A stretch of DNA of 64,000 nt, taken from positions 32,466,152 to 32,530,151 of the forward strand of contig OZ034977.1 in the NCBI GenBank assembly GCA_964030785.1, written 5' to 3'. Shown here piece after piece: positions 1 through 9,546 of the stretch. This DNA comes from Siderastrea siderea. Taxonomy: Eukaryota; Cnidaria; Anthozoa; Scleractinia; Rhizangiidae. Numbering within the stretch: position 1 is the stretch's first letter; each line of letters begins with the position of its first letter. The position numbers and the translations under genes were made by a program. The notes below the pieces were generated by a model that was given only the letters and a program-made list of their open reading frames with translations, was not told the origin of the DNA and made no database searches.

Positions 1-476
1 GTTTTCTTCTCAAGGGATACCTTACTTGATGAAGACAAACAATGGAGCCCAGTTTATTTCCGAGGAAATAGAGATGTCCTTTCAAGAAAATGACATTGAG
101 CATCGAACATCTACCCCACTCTGGCTCCTAGCAAAAGGAGACGTTGAGAGGCAAAATCGCAGTCTCCTCAAGGCAGTCAGAACTGCATAGGCTAAAAAGA
201 AGGACTGGCGGAGAGAATTGCTGAAATTCCTTACGGCTTATAGAAGCACACCCAATGCTACCAGTGGAGTAAGTTCAGCTAAGCTCTTGTTTGGGCAAGA
301 GATTCGCACTAAAATTCCCAGCATAGCAAGTGGTTATACGGCGACAGCTGCAGAAGAGTATGCTTGCCAAAGCCATGGTGTTGCCAAGCTGAAAGGCAAG
401 GACTATACAAACGACCGACGAAATGCTAGCAAAAGTCACTTGGAAATGGGAGATCAAGTCTTACTGAAACAAAACG
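1..476 (+). mobile_element. Ty3/gypsy-type retrotransposon integrase remnant
   Basis: The plus strand reads as the second half of a retroviral-type integrase core and its C-terminal extension: a stretch like NGAQF, then VERQNRSLLKA, then TAYRSTPNATSGVSSAKLLFG, then a KSHLEMGDQVLLKQN segment typical of gypsy integrase tails. The frame is interrupted by a TAG at 188-190, and the 5' part lies outside the window, so this is a dead fragment. Sequence after about 480 (T run) is no longer coding. Confidence 0.85.
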
Positions 477-483
477 ACTTCTT

Positions 484-745
484 CTTTTTTTTTTTTAATT
501 TGTATGCAACACACAGAAAAAAAAAGACAGCCTACATACAGAACAATTACTCACACTACCTACGTGACTAAATGTACAATTACTTACATTTTTTACACTA
601 CTTACATTACTTACGTGACAGTTACATTACTTAATGTACAATTATTTACATTCTTTACAATACATTATATTACATTACATTACAGTTGCTTACATTCTTT
701 ACACTACTAATAATACGCGCTACATACAGTACTTACAATAACATA
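484..745. repeat. AT-rich low-complexity tract (TTACATTACTTAC-like units)
   Basis: After an oligo-T run the sequence is made of variants of TTACATTAC/TTTACA on the plus strand, without a clean period. ORFs across it are low-complexity artefacts. Confidence 0.7.
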
Positions 746-1173
746 TAAGCATAGTTCTAGCCTTAGGTTTCAAAACAACTGAAATAAATTATTAGCCTTC
801 CGTCTTAACATAGCTTTCTAGAGTTTATTTTCGAACACTGCTCCACTTTTGAGGCTATTGTGACATGCCAGAAAGACAGAGAAATGTTTTATTCAGGCGA
901 CAGGCTGCGTGTCCTACAGGACCAAATATAGTATCTCGCCACAAGAAAATGAAAGTTTAGTTTTTGTTTATTCTTTGATGTGTCTGTCTTTAAGCCTTAA
1001 ACTGTATTTAAAGAGAAGTTGTATGTCCTGAGTGCGAGATTTTGGTTTACAAGAAAATCCTTGAAGTTTTGCCAGAAGATAGAGACGACACTTCAGGACT
1101 AGAAAAGATGGATCAACCTTTCCTTCTCCGTTTTGCAGAAACTACAGAGATCAGAATCTTTTATTCCTACTTT
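746..1173. other. Unassigned spacer
   Basis: No convincing gene or repeat structure is seen. It abuts the abrupt 3' end of the LINE reverse-transcriptase homology at about 1174, so it may hold the LINE 3' end or an unrelated insert. Confidence 0.4.
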
Positions 1174-3895
1174 TTAAAGAAAATCATTGGTCGCCAATCG
1201 TCTATGCAGAAGTTTGAATTGAAATATAATAAGTTTTGTAGATTTTGTACACTGGAAAGATAACTGGTATGCCGCTTCCCAATCTATTGGTTCGCGAGCT
1301 TCAGAAGCGCAATCCACGGCCCATTTTTCTTGACTATTGGTTGGACACTTTTGTTTAAGACTAATTAATTTTTTATAAGCTTGCTTACTTGGTTTATTTG
1401 CTTTCATGAATTTCATATAAAAGCTTTCGTATTGTGTATTTGTATTGTTGCGTACGGGTGCTCTAATTTTATTTCGTAGGGTTTTTAAGGCAGATAACAA
1501 CCCGTAAAAAGCAAGATAATTTGTTTCGATGTCGTCATAGCGCTCTTTGAATTCATGAAAGGATAGGAACGCATCTGAATCTTTCATCAAATGCGAAACC
1601 TTGTTAATCCCTTTTTGCAGCCATGCTTCGTAGAAGATTGGTTTGTTATTGATCCGTAAAAGAGAGTTGTGCCAAAGGTTCAGAGAGCGAAAATGGTCTG
1701 TAGACTTAACATTATTCTCGAAAGTTATTTCAGACCAGATATTTGCGATCTCCACGATAAAGGGATAGGATAATTTAAAATGCTTTAACAAGTCGCTTTT
1801 TCTGAGATTGCCGCTGAAAAAAGCTCTTCCTCCGTAATTCCTAAGTTCTAATTCAAAAAAGAGTTTCCATTTCCCATGATTATTAACATCAATATATTTT
1901 TTGACCCAGGTAGTTTTTAATCCTTTATTAAAAGATTCAATATTAATCATGTTTAAACCGTCTTTTGCATAGTCGTTTATCATTACTTCCCGCTTGATTT
2001 TGTCGCCTTTGCCGTTCCATAAAAAATCATAGAAGAGGCTACTGATTTCCTTCAAGACACGGTGATTAGTTGTGAGGGGGACAAAATGTATACCAGTTGG
2101 GACGCGATTAAACTTTTTAAAACAGTAATTTTGCCGTAAAGGGTAAGTCGACGACACTCCCAGCAGCTAAGGCTATTTTTTATTTTTGTTAATTTTTCGT
2201 TGTAGTTCAGCTCTGCGGTTAGGTCAGGATTAGTCGAAAACCATACTCCAAGGGCTTTGGCCTTTCCTTTCACCCACTTTGGGTCTTTTTCCGGGCACAA
2301 TTTTTCTTCTTTTCCGGCATTAGCACCAATCCAGAGGGCTTCGGTTTTCTTGTTATTTAATTTAAGGCGAGATAATAGTTGAAAGTTATCCAGCATGTGC
2401 AGAGAAGCGATAAGGGATTCCAAGGAACCATCTAGTATTAAAGTGGTGTCATCCGCATACTGACTAATTTTTATTTCATTTCCATTCACAAAAATGCCTT
2501 TCACATTTTGGTTTTTCCTTATCGCATCTGCTAGAACCTCGACACAGAGAATAAAAAGACAGGGAGAAAGTGGGCAGCCCTGCCTCACTCCTCTTTCTAG
2601 TTTGAACCAGTCGCTGGCCCATCCGTTATTAAGAATACAGCTTTCTGTGTTGTGGTAGCACAGTTTAATCCAATTAATTAATGATTGTCCAAAATTGTAA
2701 TATCTAAATGTTTTTTGAATGAAAGGCCACTCTACTGTATCAAAAGCTTTTTCGAAATCTAGTAAAAGTAAAAGTCCGGGGACTTTGTTGGCCGTTGTAT
2801 AGTGGATTACGCTATCGATGAGTCTGATATTCTCCCCGATAAACCTATCTTTAAGGAATCCAGTTTGATCGTTATCTATAAGGTTCGGCAGAACGTTTTT
2901 CAGTCTGTTCGCGATAGCTTTGGTTGCAATTTTGTAGTCACAGTTTAAAAGGGTTATAGGTCTCCAGTTCTTAATAAAGTAAGGTACTGTATCCTTTTTT
3001 GGAATTAATTTAATAATTCCACGTCTCTGGGTTACCGAAAATTGACCCGTCTGATATGCAAAGTTAATCGAATTAACAAGGAGGTCCGACAAATCGTTCC
3101 AGAAAACTTTATAAAATTCGGCAGGTATTCCGTCTGAGCCAGGTGTTTTATTTGCGTCTGTAGTTTTTAATGCTTGTAAACATTCAGCTTTGGTCAGCAG
3201 GCCTTCGCATGACATTTGCTCATCTGGGTTCAGAATCTTGGTATTATTCTTATCAAAAAACATGTCATCACCGTAAGTGTCGTTGATATTCATTTGAGAG
3301 CTGTATAGAGTTTTGTAAAAGGATTCGCACTGATTTAGGATTTCTTTGTCTGAATTTACTGTTTCGTCATCATTGGTTTTTAGCTGACTTATTACTTTCT
3401 GTTTGTAGTGCCTTTTTTCCATGTTAAGAAAATACTTTGTATTTCTTTCTCCCTCATTGTACCATCTACATTTCGATCTTAAAATTGCACCTTTGGTGCG
3501 GTACTCGATTATATTTTCCAGCTCTGCCTTTTTTTCTTTCTAATTCTAATTGTTTGGCACCTTCGTTGTCGCTTGTTGTTTCTATCTGTAATTGCAGGTT
3601 GTTAATTGCTTTTTCAAGATCTTCTTCCCGTTTTAAAATTTTAGCCTTTTTGGCTGCAACGTATTTTAATGATTGTTCTCGGGTTTTCATTTTTATCATT
3701 TCCCACAATAGCGCATGGTTCATAGTGTCATCATTTTGATATTCTTCTTTAACAGCTTGAATTGTTGATTTTATCTGGTTAACGTATTCAATTTCGGTCA
3801 GAAAAGAAGTATTGAGTTTCCAAAAGCCTGGTCCTCTTGGATTCGATTGAACAGTTATACTGAAATAGATTTTAACGCCTTTAATGTTATGTATT
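1174..3895 (-). mobile_element. L1/Tx1-like LINE ORF2 fragment: reverse transcriptase, 3' part, degraded
   Basis: On the minus strand, from right to left, come the linker after the endonuclease (a GPGFWKLNTS motif near 3810-3850), a charged coiled segment (3466-3723), the reverse transcriptase (2052-3422) and the post-RT region (1174-2157). Visible RT motifs are TPGSDGIPAEFYK, the finger segment NWRPITLLN, LLLLDFEKAFD, GVRQGCPLSP and the catalytic SQYADDTTLIL. The frame shifts between the RT and the FLWNGKGDKIKR segment near 2060-2150, and again near 3430-3460, so the copy is not functional. Homology stops at TNDFL near 1174, well before the usual C-terminal zinc region. The 5' edge near 3893 corresponds to the residues just after the endonuclease domain. 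Confidence 0.88.
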
Positions 3896-4150
3896 GTCCG
3901 ATTCTTTTTTGTATTTTTCTTTGTATATATGTAATAATTTTTGCGCCACTACAGCACAGCTAGCTCCTTTGTTTCAAGCTTTCAGCTGCCTTGTCAATTA
4001 CCCCCAAGGAAAGGATACATTTACCAACGTTTGGAAGCCCCCGTTTATATACGGAACAAGCTTATTTAAGGGTTACCATCAAGAATCATTTAATCCAAAA
4101 TCTCGAATTATTTTCTATATATACGGTCGTGACACTAAAGCTGCTCCCAG
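3896..4150 (+). other. Presumed LINE 5' untranslated segment split by the Polinton
   Basis: No ORF is convincing here. With 26573-26600 it forms, before Polinton insertion, a continuous stretch leading into the LINE endonuclease ATG at 26601. It is therefore read as the LINE 5' end in inverted orientation relative to the RT segment. This is inference from layout. Confidence 0.4.
4145..4150. repeat. Target-site duplication, left copy (TCCCAG)
   Basis: TCCCAG directly precedes the left TIR and recurs directly after the right TIR at 26567-26572. Six base pairs is the known Polinton TSD length. Confidence 0.95.
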
Positions 4151-4422
4151 AGTAGTAATGGAGGACCGTTGGGGCAATTGAGCCTCGTTTTGATGTAAGG
4201 ATGACGTCATGACCGGAACCGGAAGTCACGTGTTTTTAGAATGGGAAACCGCTGACCAGTGAGGGAAAAAGGGATCGCGGGCTCATACAACCGGAAGTCA
4301 CGTGATTTGGAAGGGGAAACCGCTGACGAGTGGGAAAAATCGATCGTGGGCTCAGGAGGAAGTAAAACCGCTGAGAAAACGCGGGCTCAAAGTCCAAAGT
4401 CCAATTGGAGCAACGGGGGTAG
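4151..4422 (+). repeat. Left terminal inverted repeat (272 bp)
   Basis: It matches the reverse complement of 26295-26566 at every position read except 4192 (G versus A). It contains a palindromic CRE (ATGACGTCAT, 4201-4210) and two copies of a 72-bp unit starting with CCGGAAGTCACGTG (4219-4232 and 4291-4304), plus a third, degenerate copy from about 4353. Each unit has an ETS-like core fused to a CACGTG E-box, then GGGAAACCGCTGAC and a GGGCTCA end. Confidence 0.95.
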
Positions 4423-4567
4423 TCCTTTGGAGTGAAAACAACCCAAAATTAATAAATACTTTTTTTATTGTTCTACTTTTGTTTACAATAACTGAGAAAA
4501 TAGGAGGAGGAGGGTTTCCTGAGTATTCCTTTGAGTTCCTTTTTGAATTGGTCCTTCAACAGATTCC
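4423..4567 (-). other. 3' untranslated region of the PolB transcript
   Basis: Between the TIR and the last leftward stop codon no gene is evident. On the minus strand AATAAA-type signals occur around 4450-4475 (AACAATAAAAAAAG, TATTTATTAAT), suitable as the polyadenylation site for the leftward PolB unit. Confidence 0.5.
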
Positions 4568-4798
4568 TTAATGTTGAATAGAGGGTCCCCACCATTGTTT
4601 TTGACATCGAGTTATTCTTCGCCATTGGTTGTTGTCACGGATCCATTGTTGTAGTTGACGTTGATATGATTGATTTCTCATCAAAGGTATGGCAAAGGAA
4701 CTGTAGAATGGGGGTGGTGGTGGTGGTGCCAAATGTTCTCGATCACACTGTTCACATTCGATGATCTTGTTTGGGTAACATTTCTCACTGGTATCCAT
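4568..4798 (-). CDS. Possible small overlapping ORF downstream of PolB (76 aa)
   Basis: An ATG at 4798 lies inside the end of PolB in another frame (the PolB stop is at 4785-4787) and opens a 76-residue frame. It has a CEQC..H cluster near residues 15-22, a run of six prolines, and a Gln/Arg/Trp-rich tail (RRITRCQKQWW). No family is recognised. In favour are its position between the PolB stop and the poly(A) signals and its open frame through a stretch that would otherwise be an unusually long UTR. Against are its small size and lack of a known homologue. It could be a chance ORF. Confidence 0.35.
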   Translation of the reverse strand: MDTSEKCYPNKIIECEQCDREHLAPPPPPPFYSSFAIPLMRNQSYQRQLQQWIRDNNQWRRITRCQKQWWGPSIQH

Positions 4799-7700
4799 AA
4801 GGGTAGGTCTGGAAGGTGTGTGGATCCACGACTCTCTTGTCATAGACGAGCTGGTAACGTTTGTACTCGGGGAAGGTGAAGAGTTGGTAGTGTTTGGGAT
4901 CGCGCACGATCTGGTACGTTTTGACGACTTGGGTTTTGCGGGGTGCTAGAAGTGGCTTCTGGATTTCGTCGAGGACATTCTGACGCATGATGTTGTAATT
5001 CAATTGGGTTTTGCCTTCGCTGTTAAGGCGGAACCCCCTCACCTTGCACTCCATGTGACCATTCTGGGTTTGGTATCCATAGTTCTTGGGACCCCCTGAG
5101 ACAAATTCTACGATGTAATCGTTGCCTTTTAATTCACTCGTAAAGTCGCCGAGGTAATCGCCCAAGACCGGGGTTGATTGATTCTCGTCTGTCCAGTAGA
5201 TGACGGAGTCCGTGTCGTAGTAGAGGACACGTTCCCCCAACAGTTGAAGGGCTTCATAAAGTCGGAGCCGGGCCCAACAGGTAGTGAAACAGGCTACAAA
5301 GATGTTGAGGTTAGGTGAAACAGGGATGTCTTCGTCTTGGTACTGGTAATGCACCTCCACTAATTGGTCATTGATAACGGATACGTGACGTACCTCCAAA
5401 CTACTGGTATCTAGAAAACGGTGGAAGGCTTGAGGGTCATCAAACGTTTGGACTTGGGTCTTGTTCAGACGTTGTCCAAACTTGCCCCACATGGAATTGA
5501 GCATCATTTTAGCGAGGGTACGCAGCCCCGGGTTGTGTTCGATTTTGTCGTACTCCAATTGAATGCCTTCATGTTCGAAGTACTCTCGAAGGTATTGCTG
5601 GCGTTTGGTTTCGTCCTCACCGACCCAGGATGGCCACCCGCTGGCTTCTTGCTTAATTTTCAACCAGGTGTTGACGTAGTCTTTGAAGAGTCCTTCACAC
5701 GTCTCGTCAAAATGCCAGACCTCATAGATGTACTGGATTTCGTACCCCAAGTCCACCGCTTTAGATAATTCCGGGCTACACCATGTTCCAGTCAGGGCTC
5801 GCTGTTCGTCCGTGTGCACACATTCTGCGCATCTGTCTAATGGTCGTTTGGGTATCTCTTGTTCCACACAGGCGGCACAGAGGGGAAAAAGGAGTTTAGA
5901 GTCATGACGGTAAGGCAGGACAGGATGGTAGAGGTGACGTGGCGGCAGGACTTTGCATTGGACGAGGCCAAAGTACTTGGTGATGTCGGTGTGCCCCGGA
6001 TTGAAGATGAAACGAGGATGTCCTTTGGGGTAGACACAGGTCTTGTTCACCCATGGGTACAAGGAGGTCACATCAATGTAATGTATTTGTTGACTGGGCG
6101 TCACGCGATGGTACAGTTTCACGGCATTGGTACGACCCCCGCAGAAAGCGTCGCGTGGATTCAAAGGTTCTGTGAATTGAAGGGTCCCCAGGTACGTACG
6201 GATGTCCAAGGAAGTGTCTTTGAGACGGGACCAATCACATTCCCACATTTCTATGACATGGTATCCGAGCTCTCTAAATTGTTGGATCCTTTGCTGGGTG
6301 GTCTCGTAGACATCTTGCATGGTTCGATCATAGTGGCGGAGATGGCTTTCGTGACGAATGGGGAAACAGCGAGGACATCCATGCCAGAAACACCCGTGAA
6401 ATTCGTAGATGGTGTTGGTACTGCCATCGAAACCGTCGACATGGAAGTCAGTGCCAGGGATGCGATACTCGCCGGCATTACGGGCATGTTGAATGGTCTG
6501 TTGTTGTTGGGTACACCAGGTTAACCATTCCAGGGCCACCTTGGAGTGGTTGATATTGTTCTTCCAACCACGAACGGGTTCACTGGCAATACTGTTGGGC
6601 ATCATGCGATTCATCCGTAAATCGCGGTTACAGGCAGAGGCAATGGTGATGTGGTCGAAGGGGTTGAAGCCCGTCAGCGTTTCAAACAACCGTTTGAATG
6701 TCAAGCATCCTTCTTTCAAGAGACGTACATCGGATTTGCAGTACTTAACCAGTTCTTTCTTGAAGTCAAAGACTTTGTCGCGTTGCTTTTGATGCCACGT
6801 TTCCAAGGCTTGCTTGCCTTCGGGGGACATGGTTTCAGGCATGTAGTAATCGAGGGCCGGGATGGGTCCTACGTAGTTTTGATGATCTGGATGATTGAAC
6901 TTGTGGGGGAGGTACCCTTTGCGGAGTTCTGTCAATCCAAAGGTTTTGGGAAACGCGGACAGAGGCATCTGGAAGAAACTCAATGAATCGATGAAGCGGA
7001 TACGATCGTGTTGGACTTGCAAGAGTTTACACCCGTTCCGGAGTTGTTGAACGATCCGGTTGTCACCATAGTATTGATGGATGATAAAGTAGCCATCGTA
7101 CCCTTGGAAGTTATGGGCCAGCACATTGACTTGACGGGTATCATTGAGTGTCAAGGTATCCAACCATTCCAGGAAATCTCGGACGCAATGGTTGCCAGGG
7201 AAACACACGGGTTGGTCGTCGTCTTCGGTTTCGGCCACGACGAGATTAGCGATGTGTTGTTCCTGGGGTTGCATGGCTTCAATATCAAAGAAGACATGAA
7301 GGGGTGGGAGGTCGTCGTCTTCCTCCTCCTCCTCGGGTGTGGCATCCACACCCACCCTACGTTTAGCGCGAGGCCCTCCAGACCGTTTCCTCTTTCTTTT
7401 CTTCTTGTCTTGAGTGGCTATTTGAATAAAACAGCGATGGGTGTCGCCGTCCACGTACTCATGACAGGAGGGGCAATCAATATACCCACATTGATGTTTT
7501 TCAATCTTGTCTAATCCTACTTCCTGCTTGCCACATTTAGGACAGCGACGGCGCCGAAAGCAGACGGCGGAATTTAGGTTGGTCACGGGTTTGCCGGCGT
7601 GGTCCTTGACCAGATGCATTTGGAAACAGGTGTCTCCAAAAAAGTCCCGATGACATTGTTGACAACGTTGAGTGGCTTTCTGGCCTCGAGGGTACGCCTC

Positions 7701-8909
7701 CAGGAAATCAGGGCACTCTTTTTGGCAACAGGCCCTGCAATGACGTTTGTTGTTGCATCGATGCTTTCCCTCCTCGTTATAGGGTTTCCAACAATGGGCA
7801 CAGACGTAACCGACCCCGAAAAAGGCTGGCAACTTGGTAATGACATCATAATGGCCTTTCTCGTGCAACAGGATCAATTGTTTGTCTTGAAGGGGACCAA
7901 AGGTCGTGATGTGAAAAGAACGGTCGGCATCCACCAACAGGATCTGGTAACCGGCCAGGGAAGGAGTAGTACTGAATTGGGTCAAGGCATCATAGCCACA
8001 AGGGCCGAAGGGTACGTTGGCCTCGTGATGAAGCAGCAACGCGAGTTCTTTTTGGATTTTCCCTCCATGTCGAATGGATGACCATTTTGGGTGATTGTCC
8101 ACTTTGGCTTTGGCGGTGACGAGGGCTCTAGCACAACAGAGATCGTCGTCATTGCGGATCTGGATAATGGAACGTTTCTTGGGTATTAAATTTCGTAGAG
8201 GTTGATGTCCGGGTTTGTTCTGGCGTGGTTTGCCGGTTCCTTGAGGGGCATGATGGACTTGAGTAATGGAGACTTGAAAGGAGTCGTCCATTTCAAATTG
8301 TTCGTTGCTGTTGAGTGCTTGGGCTAAACGTTGGAACAATGCCTCGACACGGTCGCCGCCTTGGCGCCATTCTCCTGCTCGTAATCCCCAGCCCTGAAAA
8401 TTATTATGGAGTCTGTTGGAGGCGATGGTAAAGTAGAGGCGATCTTGATCGTGGAGGGCAGGTGTGGTGGTGGTCAACACCTGATTCACGGCTCGACGTA
8501 ACCCCTCTTGGAGAGCTTGCGTGATGTTTTGACCTGGAATAAAGTTGCCCCTTTGGCGTAACTGGGTATTGAAATGACGTTCCCGTACTCCCAGACGATT
8601 GCTTAAACGGTCGACATAGGGTTGGAGTTCAAACTCGAAGACACCCTCCGTATTGGTATCCAAACCTCCCCCAGTTTGTTGAAGGAGATGGGTTTGAAAG
8701 GCACGTTGGCGTTCGAAGTCATCTAAGGCCTCTTCACAAATCTCATCACTGTCCGCCATGTCTTCGGGGCATAACAAAGGTCCCACACAGGAATTTGCTG
8801 TCGTCTCTTCTGGCTCTGAATCGGACATCTCTAGTCCAAGCAATGACATGATCTCGCGTGTAGCGAGGCCACTGGGCCCCGCTTCCTCCTCCTCTTGGCG
8901 AGTGGACAT
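4785..8909 (-). CDS. polB: Protein-primed family B DNA polymerase (Polinton pPolB), 1374 aa
   Basis: This is the replicative polymerase of Polintons, with 3'-5' exonuclease and palm domains. Exo I is FFDIEA (D542, E544), Exo II AHNFQGYD (N600, D605) and Exo III YCKSDVRLL (D727). Polymerase motif A is DVTSLYP (D946), motif B KMMLNSMWGKFG (K1134 to G1142) and motif C YYDTDS (D1232, D1234); a KNYGY follows at 1275. A YEFHGCFWHGCP block at 835-846, usual in Polinton polymerases, lies before motif A. The N-terminal third has an acidic head, a DDLCCARAL...GHYDV pair (C258, H353) that resembles an OTU-type cysteine protease pair, and a Cys/His zinc region (370-495). All catalytic motifs are intact. 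A TATAAAAAAC box at 8941-8950 lies 41 nt upstream. Confidence 0.97.
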   Translation of the reverse strand: MSTRQEEEEAGPSGLATREIMSLLGLEMSDSEPEETTANSCVGPLLCPEDMADSDEICEEALDDFERQRAFQTHLLQQTGGGLDTNTEGVFEFELQPYVDRLSNRLGVRERHFNTQLRQRGNFIPGQNITQALQEGLRRAVNQVLTTTTPALHDQDRLYFTIASNRLHNNFQGWGLRAGEWRQGGDRVEALFQRLAQALNSNEQFEMDDSFQVSITQVHHAPQGTGKPRQNKPGHQPLRNLIPKKRSIIQIRNDDDLCCARALVTAKAKVDNHPKWSSIRHGGKIQKELALLLHHEANVPFGPCGYDALTQFSTTPSLAGYQILLVDADRSFHITTFGPLQDKQLILLHEKGHYDVITKLPAFFGVGYVCAHCWKPYNEEGKHRCNNKRHCRACCQKECPDFLEAYPRGQKATQRCQQCHRDFFGDTCFQMHLVKDHAGKPVTNLNSAVCFRRRRCPKCGKQEVGLDKIEKHQCGYIDCPSCHEYVDGDTHRCFIQIATQDKKKRKRKRSGGPRAKRRVGVDATPEEEEEDDDLPPLHVFFDIEAMQPQEQHIANLVVAETEDDDQPVCFPGNHCVRDFLEWLDTLTLNDTRQVNVLAHNFQGYDGYFIIHQYYGDNRIVQQLRNGCKLLQVQHDRIRFIDSLSFFQMPLSAFPKTFGLTELRKGYLPHKFNHPDHQNYVGPIPALDYYMPETMSPEGKQALETWHQKQRDKVFDFKKELVKYCKSDVRLLKEGCLTFKRLFETLTGFNPFDHITIASACNRDLRMNRMMPNSIASEPVRGWKNNINHSKVALEWLTWCTQQQQTIQHARNAGEYRIPGTDFHVDGFDGSTNTIYEFHGCFWHGCPRCFPIRHESHLRHYDRTMQDVYETTQQRIQQFRELGYHVIEMWECDWSRLKDTSLDIRTYLGTLQFTEPLNPRDAFCGGRTNAVKLYHRVTPSQQIHYIDVTSLYPWVNKTCVYPKGHPRFIFNPGHTDITKYFGLVQCKVLPPRHLYHPVLPYRHDSKLLFPLCAACVEQEIPKRPLDRCAECVHTDEQRALTGTWCSPELSKAVDLGYEIQYIYEVWHFDETCEGLFKDYVNTWLKIKQEASGWPSWVGEDETKRQQYLREYFEHEGIQLEYDKIEHNPGLRTLAKMMLNSMWGKFGQRLNKTQVQTFDDPQAFHRFLDTSSLEVRHVSVINDQLVEVHYQYQDEDIPVSPNLNIFVACFTTCWARLRLYEALQLLGERVLYYDTDSVIYWTDENQSTPVLGDYLGDFTSELKGNDYIVEFVSGGPKNYGYQTQNGHMECKVRGFRLNSEGKTQLNYNIMRQNVLDEIQKPLLAPRKTQVVKTYQIVRDPKHYQLFTFPEYKRYQLVYDKRVVDPHTFQTYPYGYQ

Positions 8910-9147
8910 GATCAGATGAACTCACTGGAGATCGGGCTCTGTTTTTTATAGAGAACCAAAATGTCACGTGGGAGGGGAAGGAGCCAATCACTAAACAGGG
9001 TGCCCCCCTCTCAGGGGGTGCCCTAGGGAGGGGTGGGACGAGGTGGGGGGACCCCCCTCCCCCCTCTCTAGTTAGGGTCCATGGTGCATCACGGGAACGA
9101 ATGAGAGACTATAAAACAGATCGACCCTCGAGGTGAGTCATCTCAAA
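8910..9147. promoter_or_regulatory. Bidirectional promoter between PolB and the early gene pair
   Basis: Going rightward from the PolB ATG there is a leftward TATA box (TATAAAAAAC, 8950-8941), an E-box GTCACGTGGGAGGGG (CACGTG at 8965-8970), an AGCCAATCA CCAAT box (about 8982), G/C-rich tracts ending in GGGGGGACCCCCCTCCCCC (about 9045), TCCATGGTGCAT, and a rightward TATAAAA (9110-9116). The whole block recurs in inverted orientation at 24000-24257. Confidence 0.8.
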
Positions 9148-9546
9148 ATGGACTCTGGTCATGAGAAGCTATTGGAAGCCTTTGAAGAATTTGAGTTAGA
9201 TTTAGAAGTGGAAGAGATCTTGGGGAAAGTGAAGAGGGAGTTGGAGGAGGAGGAAAACTTTTGTGAGTTTGCCAAAAGGTTAAAGGAACTGGAGCCGGAA
9301 AAAGTCGAGGCGCAGAAACGCCGAGCAGAAGAGGCCGTTCGTTTGCACCAATATTGCTACCCTCAATTAACCTGTGAGTGGTTTGTCGAGGGTCTGGACT
9401 ATTGCTGTCCCTATTGGAGGTACGAGTTTCAACGTCCTGCCACACCTCCCGCAGCACCGCCACCATCGCCCGATGTCCCGCGCAAGAGAGACCCGCAGCC
9501 GCCGTCACAGACCCCCAGTCAGCTACCATCAAAGCGACGACGATGA
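9148..9546 (+). CDS. Early-region acidic/coiled protein, ORF A (132 aa), unknown function
   Basis: The first ATG after the rightward TATA box is at 9148 in a good context (AAAATGG); an in-frame GTG further upstream is not used as a start here. The N-terminal 75 residues are a Glu/Lys-rich helix (EEFELDLEVEEILGKVKREL). A Cys/aromatic segment follows (YPQLTCEWF...DYCCPYW), then a Pro-rich tail ending in KRRR. The TATA-to-ATG distance implies a very short leader. A splice-donor-like CT|GTGAGT sits at 9374 within the LTCEW codons, and the second half overlaps ORF B in another frame. No homologue is recognised. Confidence 0.65.
   Translation: MDSGHEKLLEAFEEFELDLEVEEILGKVKRELEEEENFCEFAKRLKELEPEKVEAQKRRAEEAVRLHQYCYPQLTCEWFVEGLDYCCPYWRYEFQRPATPPAAPPPSPDVPRKRDPQPPSQTPSQLPSKRRR

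Noticed and set aside
5859..8081. Several plus-strand ORFs of 90-220 codons opposite the polymerase gene
   Set aside because: They are antisense shadows of the long PolB frame and have no recognisable motifs or promoters.
9131..9138. Consensus splice donor GAG|GTGAGT just before the ORF A start
   Set aside because: It lies at or before the transcription start expected from the TATA box at 9110, so it is unlikely to be within the mRNA.
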